This document shows positions 10,562 to 22,796 of a stretch of DNA of 64,000 nucleotides, piece after piece. Origin of the DNA: Serendipita indica DSM 11827 (Eukaryota > Basidiomycota > Agaricomycetes > Sebacinales > Serendipitaceae). Below the pieces are notes generated by a model. The model was not told the origin of the DNA. It ran no database searches and saw only the letters and a list, made by a program, of their open reading frames with translations. Position numbers and translations under genes: made by a program. The DNA is taken from assembly GCA_910890315.1 (NCBI GenBank), contig CAJVGD010000012.1, positions 434,001 through 498,000 of the forward strand, in the 5' to 3' direction. How positions within the stretch are numbered: the first letter of the stretch is position 1; each line of letters begins with the position of its first letter.

Positions 10562-13500
10562 ATGCTCGGGTGGCTCTTTGCACGTGATCCGCACGAGGGT
10601 CAAGTACTTACAAAGCTCTGCTACAGGCCATTTGGCCCCCCTTGCGATTTTGGCTGGCAGGTGCGCATGGCCTTTTCATACGCGCCATAGGCTGACCAAA
10701 CGCTGACGCTGTTCACTTGAAATATGCTCAAATAGCCACAAGTTGTCGAAGTCGCGCCTTTCCCATCGCTCTCAAATCTCCACCGTGCTCCAGAATTCCT
10801 CTTTGGGCTGGCCATAAAGGAGCAGTTACGCGTGTTTGCCTTCTTTGCGACGTGCATCCTCCTTAGCGCTCTACTTCTCACGTTCGTGAGACTCGTTTTA
10901 CGGGCTTCGACGCGTTGGTACGCGTCCTCTCTCGTCCTGGTCACTCTTGGCGTCCTCCGCGCAGTTGGCGACGTCCCTTTTGCCAATCTCGTCAAAATAT
11001 CCGAACTCGAGGATTCCACTTACGACTTTATCATCAAAGCATTGACCAGCATCTCCTACCCCACGACCCCCTTTGTCGTCCGCGGTCCCACTGCGTACGC
11101 CGTCGGTCTCTTATATTCCTTTGAATTCGGTGCACTTGCACTCAATCCACTGCTTTCTACCGAAGGTAAAGGTCGCACTACCAGCGATTGGATCTTGTTT
11201 TTCCTCTCTTCGCTCGTCACCTATCTATTCATCGACACCTTGATCGAGCTTCCGCTCATCCGCCGTCGTTTGAAATTCGTGGTGATCGAAGAGTACGAGA
11301 CCATGTATTCTTTTGGGCAGTCGGCCCTTGCACTCGCCGCGCTAGTTGCAGCTGCCGTCTTCCTGCTCAGTCTTGCAATTGAGCTGATTAGCTCGTCTGG
11401 TGCGTACAAAGAAGTCAATGATTACAAGTCGCTGACTCGCTCATAGTCCGTAGTTCTCTGCGACGTCGTCATACAGCTCGAGCGGCACGCAAGCTCGGCA
11501 GCAAGCTTGGTAGATCATATACCCCCCAAGTCGAGCCCAAGACGGAAGAAGAAAGGATAAGGGCCAAAATAAACGAACTTATATGGGAGCGGATGGGAAT
11601 GGTCCGACAATGTTTCCAGACCTTCCAGACCCGAAGCTCCGGCGTGGAGAATATGGATTTTGCAGAATACTACGCCAGTCTCCGACTTGCCTTCTTGGAC
11701 ATTGCGCCTCTCCCCCCGATCATCAAGGCTATCATGGCCGACATGCGCGCACAAGGTCTGGACGATTCGTGGTTCCGCCAACGCCTTGCTCATATTGAAG
11801 AATTCGCAATGGACATTCGATGGTTGATGTTTCATATCGCCGAAACTTACAACCTGAACGGCGATGTCGCGAGGCAGCACTCAATCGACAGACACACGCA
11901 GAACCGTGCTCGCGCCACGCTAAGCGAAGTGAATCCCATCATCACCAGACTCAACGACGAAATGGCCGAATCTCGACGAGGTTTTGCATATGTCATCCAA
12001 GACGCCAGCGAACTACAAGAGTTCGTCAGCGGGCTTAGAGTGCGTCCTGTACCCGTGGCCATAAATTTAGCCTCGCGTATTGCACATATACATAGCACCC
12101 TCGATCGGCTGTATCAATCTCTTCCCCCCGTCTCAGAGACGGCACACGAAAGCGGAGAATCAATCAATCAGCAGATTCTGGAGACCCTTCACAGGACCCG
12201 GATCAAGCTTGAGGAGACGACGGACGAGGCAACACTACTAAAATCCGACAAGGGAATTGCGTCCGTCACTGCAGAGCAAGTCCCTGCCTCTGAGTTGACC
12301 ATCAAGAGGGAGGATGTGGATACATTGGTGATCAAGCAAGAGGAGGTAGATGCATCTATGACCTCCTTGGCTCCCACTTTCGAGCAGGAAGGTGCTGCGG
12401 TTTCAACCGTCTCTGACATCGATATCAAGCGGGAAGAGCTCGGACAACTTGTCGAGGCAATCATTGATATCGAAGTCTCCCATCCTTCACCAAAACGAAT
12501 CCCCAACGTCACTTCTCAATTCGAGACGATCGTGGACCAAAGTTCAGCCTCCCAACTTGCGGAAACACCTCCATTTGACGACTTTGTCGACATTCCGAGC
12601 GTCATTCCCGTAGAGGCTATGGACGAAGAAGATGTTCATCCACTCAGACATGATGAAACAGTAGTTTATGACTACCACTGTGCAGATGCCTCAGGATTTG
12701 CCGAGGCTCGCGATGCGGGGCACCCCGCCGAAGTAGCCGAAAGCTTCTTTGAAGTCGTCTTCCCTCCAAAACGTGACGAAATTATACCCATTGACGAATC
12801 TGTAATCGAGGTGGTGGAAGAGACGGTCCAAGTCTCAAAGTCGACTGCGTTCATCGTAGAATACAACGAGGAGGTCACTACGGAATTCCCTGCCACGGCT
12901 GTAACGGAAGCAGTGCACATAATCGAGGAGCCCATCGCGCCTGAAGTCGACAATCAACCTGCAGAACAACCGCCTCAAAAGCTCGATGTCAGCAGCGGAG
13001 CACCAGAATCAGCTATCGATGAACTTATCCAGCGAGCCGAAGCCGTCGTCGGGCTTTCAACAGCTCACGATGAATCGTGTCTTCTATCCGAGCAGCCCGC
13101 CAAGGACACAGAACAGTCACATTTAGGCTTGGAATCAACAGAAGTCGACGAGTTGCCTACTATAATCGACGAAGTTCACCAGATTGACAATCCAGTTCAT
13201 AGGACAGAACCAGTTGTCGATGCTGTGGCTCCCGCAGAAGTGTCCCTATCTGTGGAATCAATCCAGAAGTCGGAGAGTGCCGCTCTGGATGAGCCCATCC
13301 CGACGAATGAAGTCTCCAGGTTTGACTCATCCGTCGCCGCCAACGAATCATATCAGCATCCAGATGAACCACACCATCGCTCTGAGGACCTCACTCTCGT
13401 TGAAATGGAAACAGAGGCTACCGCGGAGTCGTGTCACGCATCGGGGTTGCTAATGGGGCACCGGGATGAACCGGCACAAACCAAGGAATCCATCGAAGTG

Positions 13501-15153
13501 AACGAGCCTTCGCAACAGGAATTGGATGTATCTATTCAAACCCCGGACGATGCTGTTGACCAACTCGGACAAAATACCACACCGACCTCATCGAACTTGT
13601 CGACTTCGAGGCAGGAAGATGATGCATCCATCCAAACACCCGACCAAAACGTCAATAAACTGGGACAATATACAGGACTCACATTATCGACCATATCACC
13701 TCAGAGGGATGGTTCCCGGGAAGAACCGACGGCTTTTTCGGAGGACTTGGAAGAAGCGAAGCCCGCAGAGGCAGAGACCCATGAACAAACGATTGATGAA
13801 GTTCAGACCGAAGAAGTTACGACCGTGTTTCCTGGCGCGCCTGACGAGGATGTCGTACCTCACTCGGCCCAAGAGGTCGCAGTCACTCACGGCATCCCGT
13901 CGGGCCCCTCCGACGTCCAGGTACGCTAATTTCGAGAGCACGATTCACGACTAAACCTTTGCCTAGGTCAGCCTCGACGAAGCCTCTTCAGTTGACATCA
14001 GTTCCTCGAAGACGAATCTCGAGGAATGTGAACAAGATGCGGTTGTTGACAACGAAAGATCGATTGAATCTCCGACTCTACAAGCCTCGCCGGCTGCTGG
14101 AACGTCAAGCAATAAAGGCAAGAAGAGCCCGGGGCACATGGTCGTCGGGCTTTGGACTGGAACAGACAACGTAGAGGTCCTTTTTTTTAATTGAAAGGGT
14201 GCTGACGAACCTCCAGATTGTTTTCAGAACCGACAACTTCCTCAAACTTCAGGACGCTCCACCAGCCTTCACAGCCGAGGTCAGTTATCTGTCAATACCT
14301 AGACTCTACTCAACCCCATTCAGGAACTTCAACTTGTGGTTGATTTGGGATACTATCTCATCGCCAGGATACGTGCTGCAAACCGTGCGGAAACGTCGTC
14401 TGCGTCAAAGATCATCAACAACCTAGCAGCCTGTATCAAGATGGCCAAGGAAAACAAGACCCCAATCAATGTTGGTGCAAAGAGTATCAATTATTTCCGC
14501 GCGTGTGTATGGATCGGCCAAGCGCGTCTGACCAAATTCCCGGCCCCAAGTTCGACCCGTCCCTTTACGGAAATTCCTATCGAGGGTATCATCAAACTGT
14601 CTGGATATGGCCCGGATGGTTTCAAGCAACTTGGCATGCTACCGAATGCCGGCGAAACCTGGGTGCAATACATTGCGCGTCTGGGAACCTCCGATTCTGA
14701 AAAGGTCATGAAGCTGCGCGGCTGGCTACAACACTACATTTCTGAAAACCCGGATTTGCTGCAGAGAACAGTACCGAGAGCGCCAGGAGTGAGTCGAATC
14801 CATGATCGATGCAGTACCCAGACTGAAGCTGCTTTTAGTGGGATACTGGCGTGGCTTTGGATACCAATCGCTGCCTTTATCATCACCTCCAGAATCTATG
14901 CGTACGTTGACCCTTTCTAATAAAGTAGTCCGCTCACCTTCCTCTAGCTTTGGCCACCCTACACGTCTGAAATGTATTTTTCATTGGCCCGCTTCAAGGA
15001 GCTCAAAGCAGAGAAAAAGGTTGCAGAAGGCGTCGCCGGCCCGTCGGGAGAGGGAGAGTATCCGCCCACGCCGAAAGAAGTATGTGACCTATCTGCTCTT
15101 CTGTATCCCCTGACATTGCGTAGGCTTTGGCATCGTTACCTGAATCACCTTGA
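10562..15153 (+). CDS. Large membrane protein of unknown function (1399 aa) with long acidic disordered middle
   Basis: I do not recognise this gene. Nine exons keep one frame: 10562-10660, 10736-11399, 11447-13920, 13967-14176, 14217-14279, 14324-14788, 14839-14901, 14948-15079, 15124-15153. The N-terminal third (about residues 60-255) has four or more hydrophobic segments separated by basic loops, so it is probably a polytopic membrane protein. A helical, charged section follows to about residue 450. Then come some 500 residues rich in Glu, Asp, Ser, Thr and Val with loose internal repetition, typical of disorder. The C-terminal 300 residues look folded (around 'GYGPDGFKQLGMLPNAGETW') and could be cytosolic. 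The start is the first ATG in the exon that splices into the membrane frame; an earlier start cannot be excluded. Confidence 0.6.
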
Positions 15154-15392
15154 TCGACATGATATCAGCGTTTCTTCAAGACCTTGGATATAGAGCATTC
15201 CCTTTTTTGGACTGGTTCGTCGATGACGATTGCGCAAATGTACCATTTCAGCGATTTGTTAGTATGTAAAGTAGCTAGTCTAGTTTCCTCGACATTGTAC
15301 TGCCTGAAGCCGTCTAATTCAACGCCAATTTTTCCGTCCTCACTTTCGGAGTTGTCAAAGTGGCGACGCTCTTTGGACCTGACTCTGACCTG

Positions 15393-17334
15393 ATGGCCAA
15401 CTACGTTCGCCGTATCGTCTCAGGTAGGATGTTTTATCCACCTTTTTTTTTTACTCATCGCCTCCAGGCCACAAGGCGAGGTATAAGGATGATGAGCTAA
15501 ACGTAGAGCTGGATCTCGTCTACTTGACAGATCGCGTAAGTTTCTGATACATAAAGTGAATTGATCTAATCTAAATGTCAGATTATCATCATGGGCTACC
15601 CAGCTGAAGGCCTGGAGCGGTATTATCGTAATCCCAGAGAGGACGCCAAGCGATTATTGGACACCCGACACGGGGACAAGTATCGAGTATTCAACTTCTG
15701 TCCAATACGAGAAAACTCGTACCCAGCTTCTGTGTTTGACGGGCGGGTCTCAAGGTATCCATGGCCGGATCATCAGTACGTACGGCATACAAACGAAATA
15801 AGCAATTGTTTATGACTCTGTGGAAGCGCTCCTCCTATCGGACTACTTGCACTCGCAACTCAAGAGATGGAGGCCTGGCTGAAACAAGGAGACGACTATA
15901 CCGTAGTTGTACACTGCAAAGGTATGTACAGCACCAAATTTTATGAATGAAAAACCGATCCATTCCTCCAGCGGGTAAGGGTAGAAGCGGTACAATCGCA
16001 TGCTCTCTGCTGTTGCGGATGGATGACGCTATCGAGCCTCCAAAACTGAAGCGGAGCTATAATGCATCAGAATGGGCAGATAAACGCGCAGACGAGATCA
16101 TGCAAGACGTCGTCAGCGAAGCGGAGGCGCCTCGCGCGACGATCAGTGCAGAATCGGATATTCCACCCACAACAGACGGAGAGACGAGCAGCGAGAAAGG
16201 AGAAAACAACTCGGTTGAGAAACATCTCGATGACAAGCCAAAGTCAAATCTCCTCGAAGTACCGGTTGGCCTTGACCACGCACCGCACACGGTGAAAGTC
16301 GACAAAGTGCTAAAGCTACATACCTCTCGACGCATGAAACGAACTGTCAGTAGCCAAGGCGTCTCAATCCCATCGCAGCGCAGGTGGCTTAGATATTGGT
16401 CTGAAATTCTGCATAATGTCAATCCGCCGCAGCTTCGACTGTCTCCAGACAACGGAGGAAAGGCCCCGAAATGCCGATTATATAATATCCGAGTTAGGAT
16501 GCGGGATAGTGGCGGGGGCGTCCAAGTCGCAGTCGTACGCATGGCCAACCTTCTCATCGAGTCCGCACCGCGGAGCTTGGGGCCCAGTGAACGCGAGCGA
16601 GGAGCTACAGAAGTGTGGGTGTCCCTGGCTCGATATGAAGACGAAATGGTTGAGGAGCTTGAACGCCGAGTACGCGCTGGCACACCAGTAGAATACGAAG
16701 CAGATGGCATCACGCGAAAGGACGGCATGTTCGCGACGGACAAGTGGGACAACAAGAAGATGGTCAAAAGCTTTGCTCGCATGGGCGTCGCACAAGGTCA
16801 AAAGGCAGAAGTCAGCAAAGACGACAATGGAACCATCTTAACCTACAATCTAGTGCCACTCACAATCTCTTCTGATTGGGTAGATATCGGGAGAGAACCC
16901 GAGATTCAGCAGGCCGAGACACAACCACCAGAGCATGGGGTCTTGCTAGATTCGAGTCGTGAGTTTCGCGTCAAGCTTTACGTGGGTCAGGTGAGCGAGA
17001 AACAGCTGCCAAAGAGGAGCGTACTAATCCAACAAAGGTCTTTATGGGCTGGATGTGGTTCATCCCATGCTTCCATCTACCACAACCTCCTATAAACGAT
17101 GGTGCAAAGACAACGATCAAGCTCACGCGTTCAGACGTAGACTTCCCTTTGGGATTTGGTGCCCTTTTGATGGATATCGAACTCACCCTGGGTTGGGATA
17201 TGGAGACGACGGAAGAGCAATTACCCCGAGAACCCGAACGAACGGCCAGTGGACACGTCCAGGAGCCCAAGATGACAGGTGTTCTTGCAGCAGCTGGAGG
17301 AAACATCGAAGCACTCCAGGGAGCGAGAGACTAA
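15393..17334 (+). CDS. TEP1: PTEN/TEP1-type phosphatidylinositol 3-phosphatase
   Basis: Exons 15393-15423, 15468-15535, 15582-15775, 15827-15921, 15972-16990, 17038-17334 give 567 residues. The P-loop HCKAGKGRSG (127-136) carries the catalytic Cys128, the two lysines typical of PTEN and Arg134. WPD (94-96) supplies the acid. The N-terminal lipid-binding part starts MANYVRRIVSGHKARY. Compared with PTEN, roughly 90 disordered residues are inserted between the P-loop helix and the 'GVSIPSQRRWLRYW' helix. A C2 domain follows (about 285-470) and ends with 'DVDFPLGFGALLMDIELTLG'. The enzyme removes the 3-phosphate from PtdIns(3,4,5)P3 and opposes PI3-kinase signalling. The call is firm; the function of the insert is unknown. 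Confidence 0.92.
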
Positions 17335-17628
17335 ATGGATCGCCAGAAAAAGTTTAAACTCTGATTGAAAACGTCGAGCGTAGACAGCTAAGGTGAATGT
17401 TAAATGTCATCAGCGAGTTTTTATCGACAAGCGATTGAGATGGATATCTGTTTGGTTGATGCGGCAAAGCTACGACAAAGAGTGACAATTCAGCATGCGC
17501 AAATGTTGCGCTTTCATTCCTCGCCGGGTGTATCGCGACAACTGACCTTGACATCACCTTGTTCTCGCGTTCGCCTGCTCAGTGTCAGTATCCTCGGTAG
17601 ACCAAGCTACACAATTCTAACCTAACAC

Positions 17629-19205
17629 TTAGGAGCTTGGCTGTGAGGGTGCTTGTCCACCATTCGGTGCAGTCCCCTGTTGATTTTGACTCATCTGGGT
17701 CGCCATCCAGTCTTTAAACGCTGCAGAGTTGACGTCGTAACCCATGGAGGCCCTAGAAACTAGTGAGAATCTAAAAGTTTAGATTGCTGGTTATTTACCA
17801 GTATTTGGTGTACTGCTCCATATATGCAGTGTACGAGGCAGAGCCGCTGGCCGGAGGTGCGCCACTAGGAGGCGGAGGCGGCTGACCATCAGGCGGAGGC
17901 GGAGGAGGCGCATCTGAAGGAGGTGGTGGAGGTGCCTCGCCACTGGGTGGTGGCGGAGCAGGGCCGCCAGTTCCCGCATATGCCTGAAAGGACGCTGAGT
18001 CGTGGGGAGAGCAGAGTGTTGGGGTGCTTACCCCATAGTAAGCAGCATAGGGATATCCCATCTGCTGGTCAAGGACAGCCTTTGCTTTAGCCCATTCCGA
18101 CCTGACGACTTCGAGCAAATCCAAAGCAAGGTCCTTGGCTCGCGCAATCTGGCCATCTTCGGGTCCTCTGGATAAGCCAGTGAGCATCTATAGGAGTAAA
18201 CACAGATGACTTACGTGATGTGAATGTGCATAGGCTCGTCTGACTCGCGACCAGTCTCGGTCTCGTAAAACCCAGAGCCTTGGCCTTTGATCTGAACACG
18301 CGTGCCTGTTTCTTGCTGAATATGCTTAACAAACATTCCCTAGACGCATATGAGCCCCAAAGTACATCGCGAATTTGAAGGAATTCCAACCTGTGGACCG
18401 ACAACTTTTGCTCGGACATTGAAATTGCGCAGCATCTCCAGTCCAATAGGAATCTTTTCCTCTGCCCATTTCCTCTGTATGGCTGTGAGTAACACTGACA
18501 CCAGCAATAAAAGGAATCCAGACCTTTCCAAATTCCTTTCGTCTGTCCTCTACCAGTGGGCCGAGGTCTTGGGCAATGAGATCATTGATACGCTTGACAG
18601 CCTTGTCTAAGATTTCTTGTGTCGTCGCGGAAATGTGGAGATACAACGGGGGGTCCTTCTCGGTTGCCTTGCTCTTGTCGGGATACCAGACGCCCTTTGT
18701 TGTCACGCTTGCAGACGTCTCTGCATAAATCTAGGGCACTGTTTGAGCATGTATCATCAGCTTGATATCAGACAAGCTACCTCTTGCTGTGTGGCTCCCT
18801 TTGTGAGCATATACCGGTTCCGGACGTCGTTGATTTCAATGTCGCATGTAAATTCAGAGTCGTGAGGATCTTTTCGTTTGTCGTCGGTGACTACAGTCGC
18901 GCCACTGTTTGCTAATGCGGCCTGTGTGCGCGCAGCACTGGAAGAAGGCGCTGGCGCGCTGCTAGGGGTAGATGCAGAAAACTGAGCCGCTATTTTTGCC
19001 GCTATTGCTGCCTGTAGAATGAATTCGGAGTCAACAGAACCCCAGGTGAGCCGTTAACAATGTTCAGAAAAGAGGTCAGCGGAAACGGCATACGTACAGC
19101 AGCAGCGGCGGCTTCAGAGGCCGATTTCCCATCGTCTGTTTTGGATACCTTTGATGGAGTCTCTTCGGCGGGCTCGCCAGTCTGGTCCCACTTTCGCTTT
19201 GACAT
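17629..19205 (-). CDS. KH-domain RNA-binding protein, KHDC4/BLOM7-like
   Basis: The protein begins MSKRKWDQTG and runs through about eight short exons. After an Ala/Ser-rich stretch comes a BBP/SF1-like core with 'DIEINDVRNRYMLTKGATQ', 'GVWYPDKSKATEKDPPLYLH' and a second KH part with 'VGPQGMFVKHIQQETGTRV' and 'IKGQGSG'. The C-terminal half is rich in Pro and Gly, with runs of 'PPPPP', and has tyrosine-rich motifs (YTAYMEQYTKYW) as in splicing factors. KHDC4 proteins bind RNA and act in pre-mRNA splicing in the nucleus. The exon joint near 18500 was picked for frame and gives a 41-base intron. The stop is at 17629 and the gene converges on TEP1 with a gap of about 290 bases. Confidence 0.82.
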
Positions 19206-19525
19206 GGACGAAGCAGAGATTGTATTCTCCGTCCGACTTGCTAAAGTTTCTATTACATATTCTGTGATCCGCATTTATGTAGGAAAACCATGTATATTCA
19301 CTATATTTTATCTAGTATCAATCACCAAACCCCGATCAACGAGCAAGGAGAAGGAAATCGCGTGTCTGAGCATCTTGCATCACTCCTCGTCTTTCCGTGG
19401 TCTCAACAATCACAACCAGCTCTCCCAGCTTTCAGGAGAGTGTGCCCCCTGCCTACATCCTCAATGATGTCCGAACGGCTCCGGGGATAAGCATCTGCCG
19501 ACAAGGGGTCGAAAAAGATGAAATA

Positions 19526-20304
19526 TTAAGCGCCCTGTACTGAGATCTGGCTTGATTCCGCGGACGGCGAGTCTTTGAACAGCACGCGGTTGACAAGGGC
19601 CAGAGGCATGTCGTATGGTGCTGGGACAGCATTTTCATCTGCACATTGCAAATACCAATCCCGTTCCCCTGTGTTCTGGTCTGCTCTGCGATGGTTTCTG
19701 GCGTAGTGCGCTCGCGGGTCTTTCACGGTGCGCGCGTCAAGCCAACAACGATGAGTCTCCATTGTGCCGCTCTTTGTAGGAATAATGAGTCTCCTCACCT
19801 GTTACTGTGCTCATGTGACAACACCGGAGTGGCATAGATTGCGAGCGCAATATAGACGAAATACGCTATGAGGAAAAGTATGACGGACCAAGCTGGCAGA
19901 AGAACCGCCCATTCCCTGCACAACGTAATCAGTGTACTCCATAGCCTGTGCATAGCCTGGGAAAGAGGTGATTGCTACTCACCGTGCTGGATACCAAGTG
20001 ATACCAGCTGCGCGGATCACCCAATCTGGTAAAAAGGCCCATAAAACGTATGAAAAGTATACCAACAGTGTGATCAACCACGCTACAAAGCCGTAAAACT
20101 CTGGCGCCCGGCCACCTCGACAGACTGTATCCCCACCCGCGCGTTCTCGGCTGTATGTGTGCCGAGAAGTGGTGGAAACGGTGCTACTGGATGTACTGGA
20201 GACGTTACGTCTTCGGTCCCGTCTATCACGGTCTCGGATGCTGGGATGTTGGTCCTCTCGACCTTGTTGCGGCGTTCGACAGCCTCCATATCTCGCTCAT
20301 TCAC
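19526..20304 (-). CDS. PIGP: PIG-P/Gpi19 subunit of GPI-GlcNAc transferase
   Basis: On the minus strand the segment around 20110-19800 encodes 'APEFYGFVAWLITLLVYFSY', a hydrophilic turn with 'GITWYPAREWAV', and a second hydrophobic helix, the two-helix hairpin of PIG-P. The C-terminus has 'PAPYDMPLALVNRVLF', the family's conserved tail. PIG-P belongs to the ER complex that makes GlcNAc-phosphatidylinositol, the first step of GPI anchors. One intron (within about 20000-19920) splits the hairpin. The short intron I need near 19795 would be only about 29 bases, and the N-terminal exon (MNERDMEAVERRN at 20304) is in a different frame from the membrane part, so the 5' end is unresolved. Confidence 0.75.
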
Positions 20305-20414
20305 ACGAAATAATTACAATTTATCCCGTAATTTATCGTTTATTCGATCCCGCAGTAACAATAACTGTTTTGTGGCAGATTGCGGCGGCGGATGGGTTCA
20401 AGTTTGTCAACTAT

Positions 20415-21759
20415 TCACTTCGGCAGCCCGTATCCTCGCTCGTCCAGGTCCCAGCCGAGTTCCTCAAACGTCCAGCCAAACACTCCACCATTTTTCACCG
20501 AGTTGGCAAAGCATAATGTACGGTGCATCCCTGGCTGTTTGTGGAATTCGTTAATTTGCGACATGGCGCGGTCGGAGAGCTTGGTGAGCTGAGGATATTT
20601 AGTACAACAAGTATTAGACAGCTATTAACGACACACCGTGATATTCTGCTTAGATCTTTCTTCATTACTACTCTTCGGAAGCGGAGCAATACCTCGCTGG
20701 ACCTGCCAGGCCAGCAAGACTTGTCCGACAGTAATATTATGCTCCTGAGCAATAGAAAGGAATAAAGGATCGGTGTAGAACGGGGCACCGGGCCGACCCA
20801 TGGGCGTGTAACCAGTAACGGCAATACCCTTCTGCTTGCAATACTCAACAAGCTCAAAATTTGGCAAGCAAGGATGTATTTCGATCTGTTTTGGGCGATG
20901 AGACTTATCCATGTATCCGAATGCTCTTACCTGGTTTACAGACGGTATTAGGTTGGTCTTTGAGAAGAGGATCTCCAGATTCTTGATGCTAAAGTTGGAG
21001 ACTCCAATAGACTTTACTTTGCCTTTGGGAGTCTGAGTGAGTGCGAACCTCTTTGGCTCGCTCACGCACCGGTCTCCAGGAGGCCCTCCATCGTCTTCCA
21101 TGTCTCAACAAATGTCGGATTTTCCTCTGGTTTCAATGCACGACCGGCTGTTGGAAGTTTTATGTTAATCAAATCGCTTTGACAAGGCCTGCTCACACTT
21201 ACTCTGAGGATCGTTCGCCATAGGCCAGTGCATCAGGTAGAGGTCAATATAATCCAATCCCAAGGCCGTAAGGCTTTTGTTAAAGGCCTCCATAACGTTG
21301 CCATGACCCGACCCCCTGAGGATTATTGAAAGTCTTAAAAATGTCATCAACGACGTACGTACGGGAGTTTGGTTGTGACAAAGATGCTTGGTCGATGCAC
21401 TCCAGATTCTCGAATAGCCTCTCCAACAGCCCCCTCGTTTCCTACACTGCCGTGAGTATCCTGAGAATGGTGGAGTCTTGGCCACTCAAACCATAATACG
21501 CAGCCTGATGGTTCTATTTTAGACAAGCAAGCAGCTAGACGGCAATTACTCACGGTATCGATGTGTCTATATTCGTGTTTCAGCGCTAGCTGTACTGTTC
21601 TCTTCACTTCTTCGTGGCCACCTGGTTCGCCCATCCAGCATCTTCACAGTAGATGAGCTCAGAAGTCCCCCAAACAAGCACTACTCGCCCGATACCAATA
21701 CCAGGCATCAGATATCCATCAGAGAGATTAATCATTGGGATTTCGAGCTTCGAGGCCAT
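20415..21759 (-). CDS. Aldo-keto reductase
   Basis: The start is placed at MASKLEIPMINLSDGYLMPG (21759), a typical AKR N-terminal strand. Later exons give 'GGHEEVKRTVQLAL', 'YRHIDT', 'AAYYGNEGAVGEAIRESG', 'SIFVTTKLP', 'LDYIDLYLMHWP', 'VKSIGVSNFSIKNLE' and 'HPCLPNFELVEYCKQKGIAV'. The catalytic tetrad Asp, Tyr, Lys, His can be read in HIDT, AAYYG, TTKLP and LMHWP. The end is about 'LDERGYGLPK'. This is a cytosolic NAD(P)H-dependent carbonyl reductase; the substrate cannot be read from sequence. The junction between the first and second exon is uncertain, and about seven introns of 40-70 bases break the gene. Confidence 0.85.
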
Positions 21760-22796
21760 GTCTGATGACTACTTGTCCAATGAGGCTGGGGTCAAGCGAT
21801 GTTGAACTCCCCCCTCGATGACCTAATTCTGCGATATTCGACACTAGAATTCCCAGGAAATATCTTCTATTGCCCAAAACGAGCTCAGCGCTCCGCTGCG
21901 AACGTAGCGATGTAGCGCTATTCCTTGTGGCACCGAAACCTTGCTGAGCTCGAAATCAGAGCCGCCTGGACGATCTCTACTGTCACATGTCTCTTCCACG
22001 TTCCCAGGAGTCTGTTCGTCGCTGCCGGAAAGACGACGCGGCACACTGCCGTCAAGGCTGAGCAACTTCTGGACGTAAGGACACTTCAGCGCCACGTCTT
22101 GGTTGTTCCTGCCACCTTGCAATGCTTTTGGACTCAGGGTGAAGTCGCCAGCTCGTTAATTCCTCGGCCACCATCATGCTGGGAAGCTCCAGACAACATT
22201 TTCCTCAGGAATGCGAGACTTTCTCGTCTTCCCAGCACTTTTAGTATACTACACCCTCTTTCTTACGGAAGCAGCCAGCCTCCGACTGTGCCCGCATAAC
22301 ACATTAGCCACGTTTCCCCACCCTGCGCTCGATACTCTCGTTGTTAGCTGGTGAGTTTGATAATGGAACTAGACCAAATACGTATTCAGGCCATACAAGA
22401 GCGCGTGGATTCTTTGATGCGCCGAGGTCAGCGTCGGGTGTCTGTGTTCGTTGAATCCGGTATTCATCGCACATCGACATAGACTCAAGAAAACAGCATC
22501 GATAGAATTCAACACGTGCAAAATCCAATTCACTCCATCTCCGACAATTGTGGCCACCCAGGCCAGGCCAGGCGTGACCCCTGGTCGCTAGTTCCGGCAC
22601 CTTGCGATATTACCAGCGTTTTTGTTGACTCAGTGAAAGATGCGCGCGTCTGGCATCGACACCTTGGTATGAGCGAAGATCGACGACTGGGTACATAAGC
22701 TCGAGGGGATTTGCAGCATCGACGACGCCGAACTCTCTTCTAACCATCGTACCTTTCTCGACAGTACCTTTCCAGCTGTCCCCCCCTCACGATACC
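21760..22796. other. Divergent intergenic region, AKR to Zn2Cys6 regulator
   Basis: About 1 kb between divergent genes. No open frame here has a recognisable domain or a splice pattern that joins a neighbour. It should carry both promoters. Confidence 0.5.
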
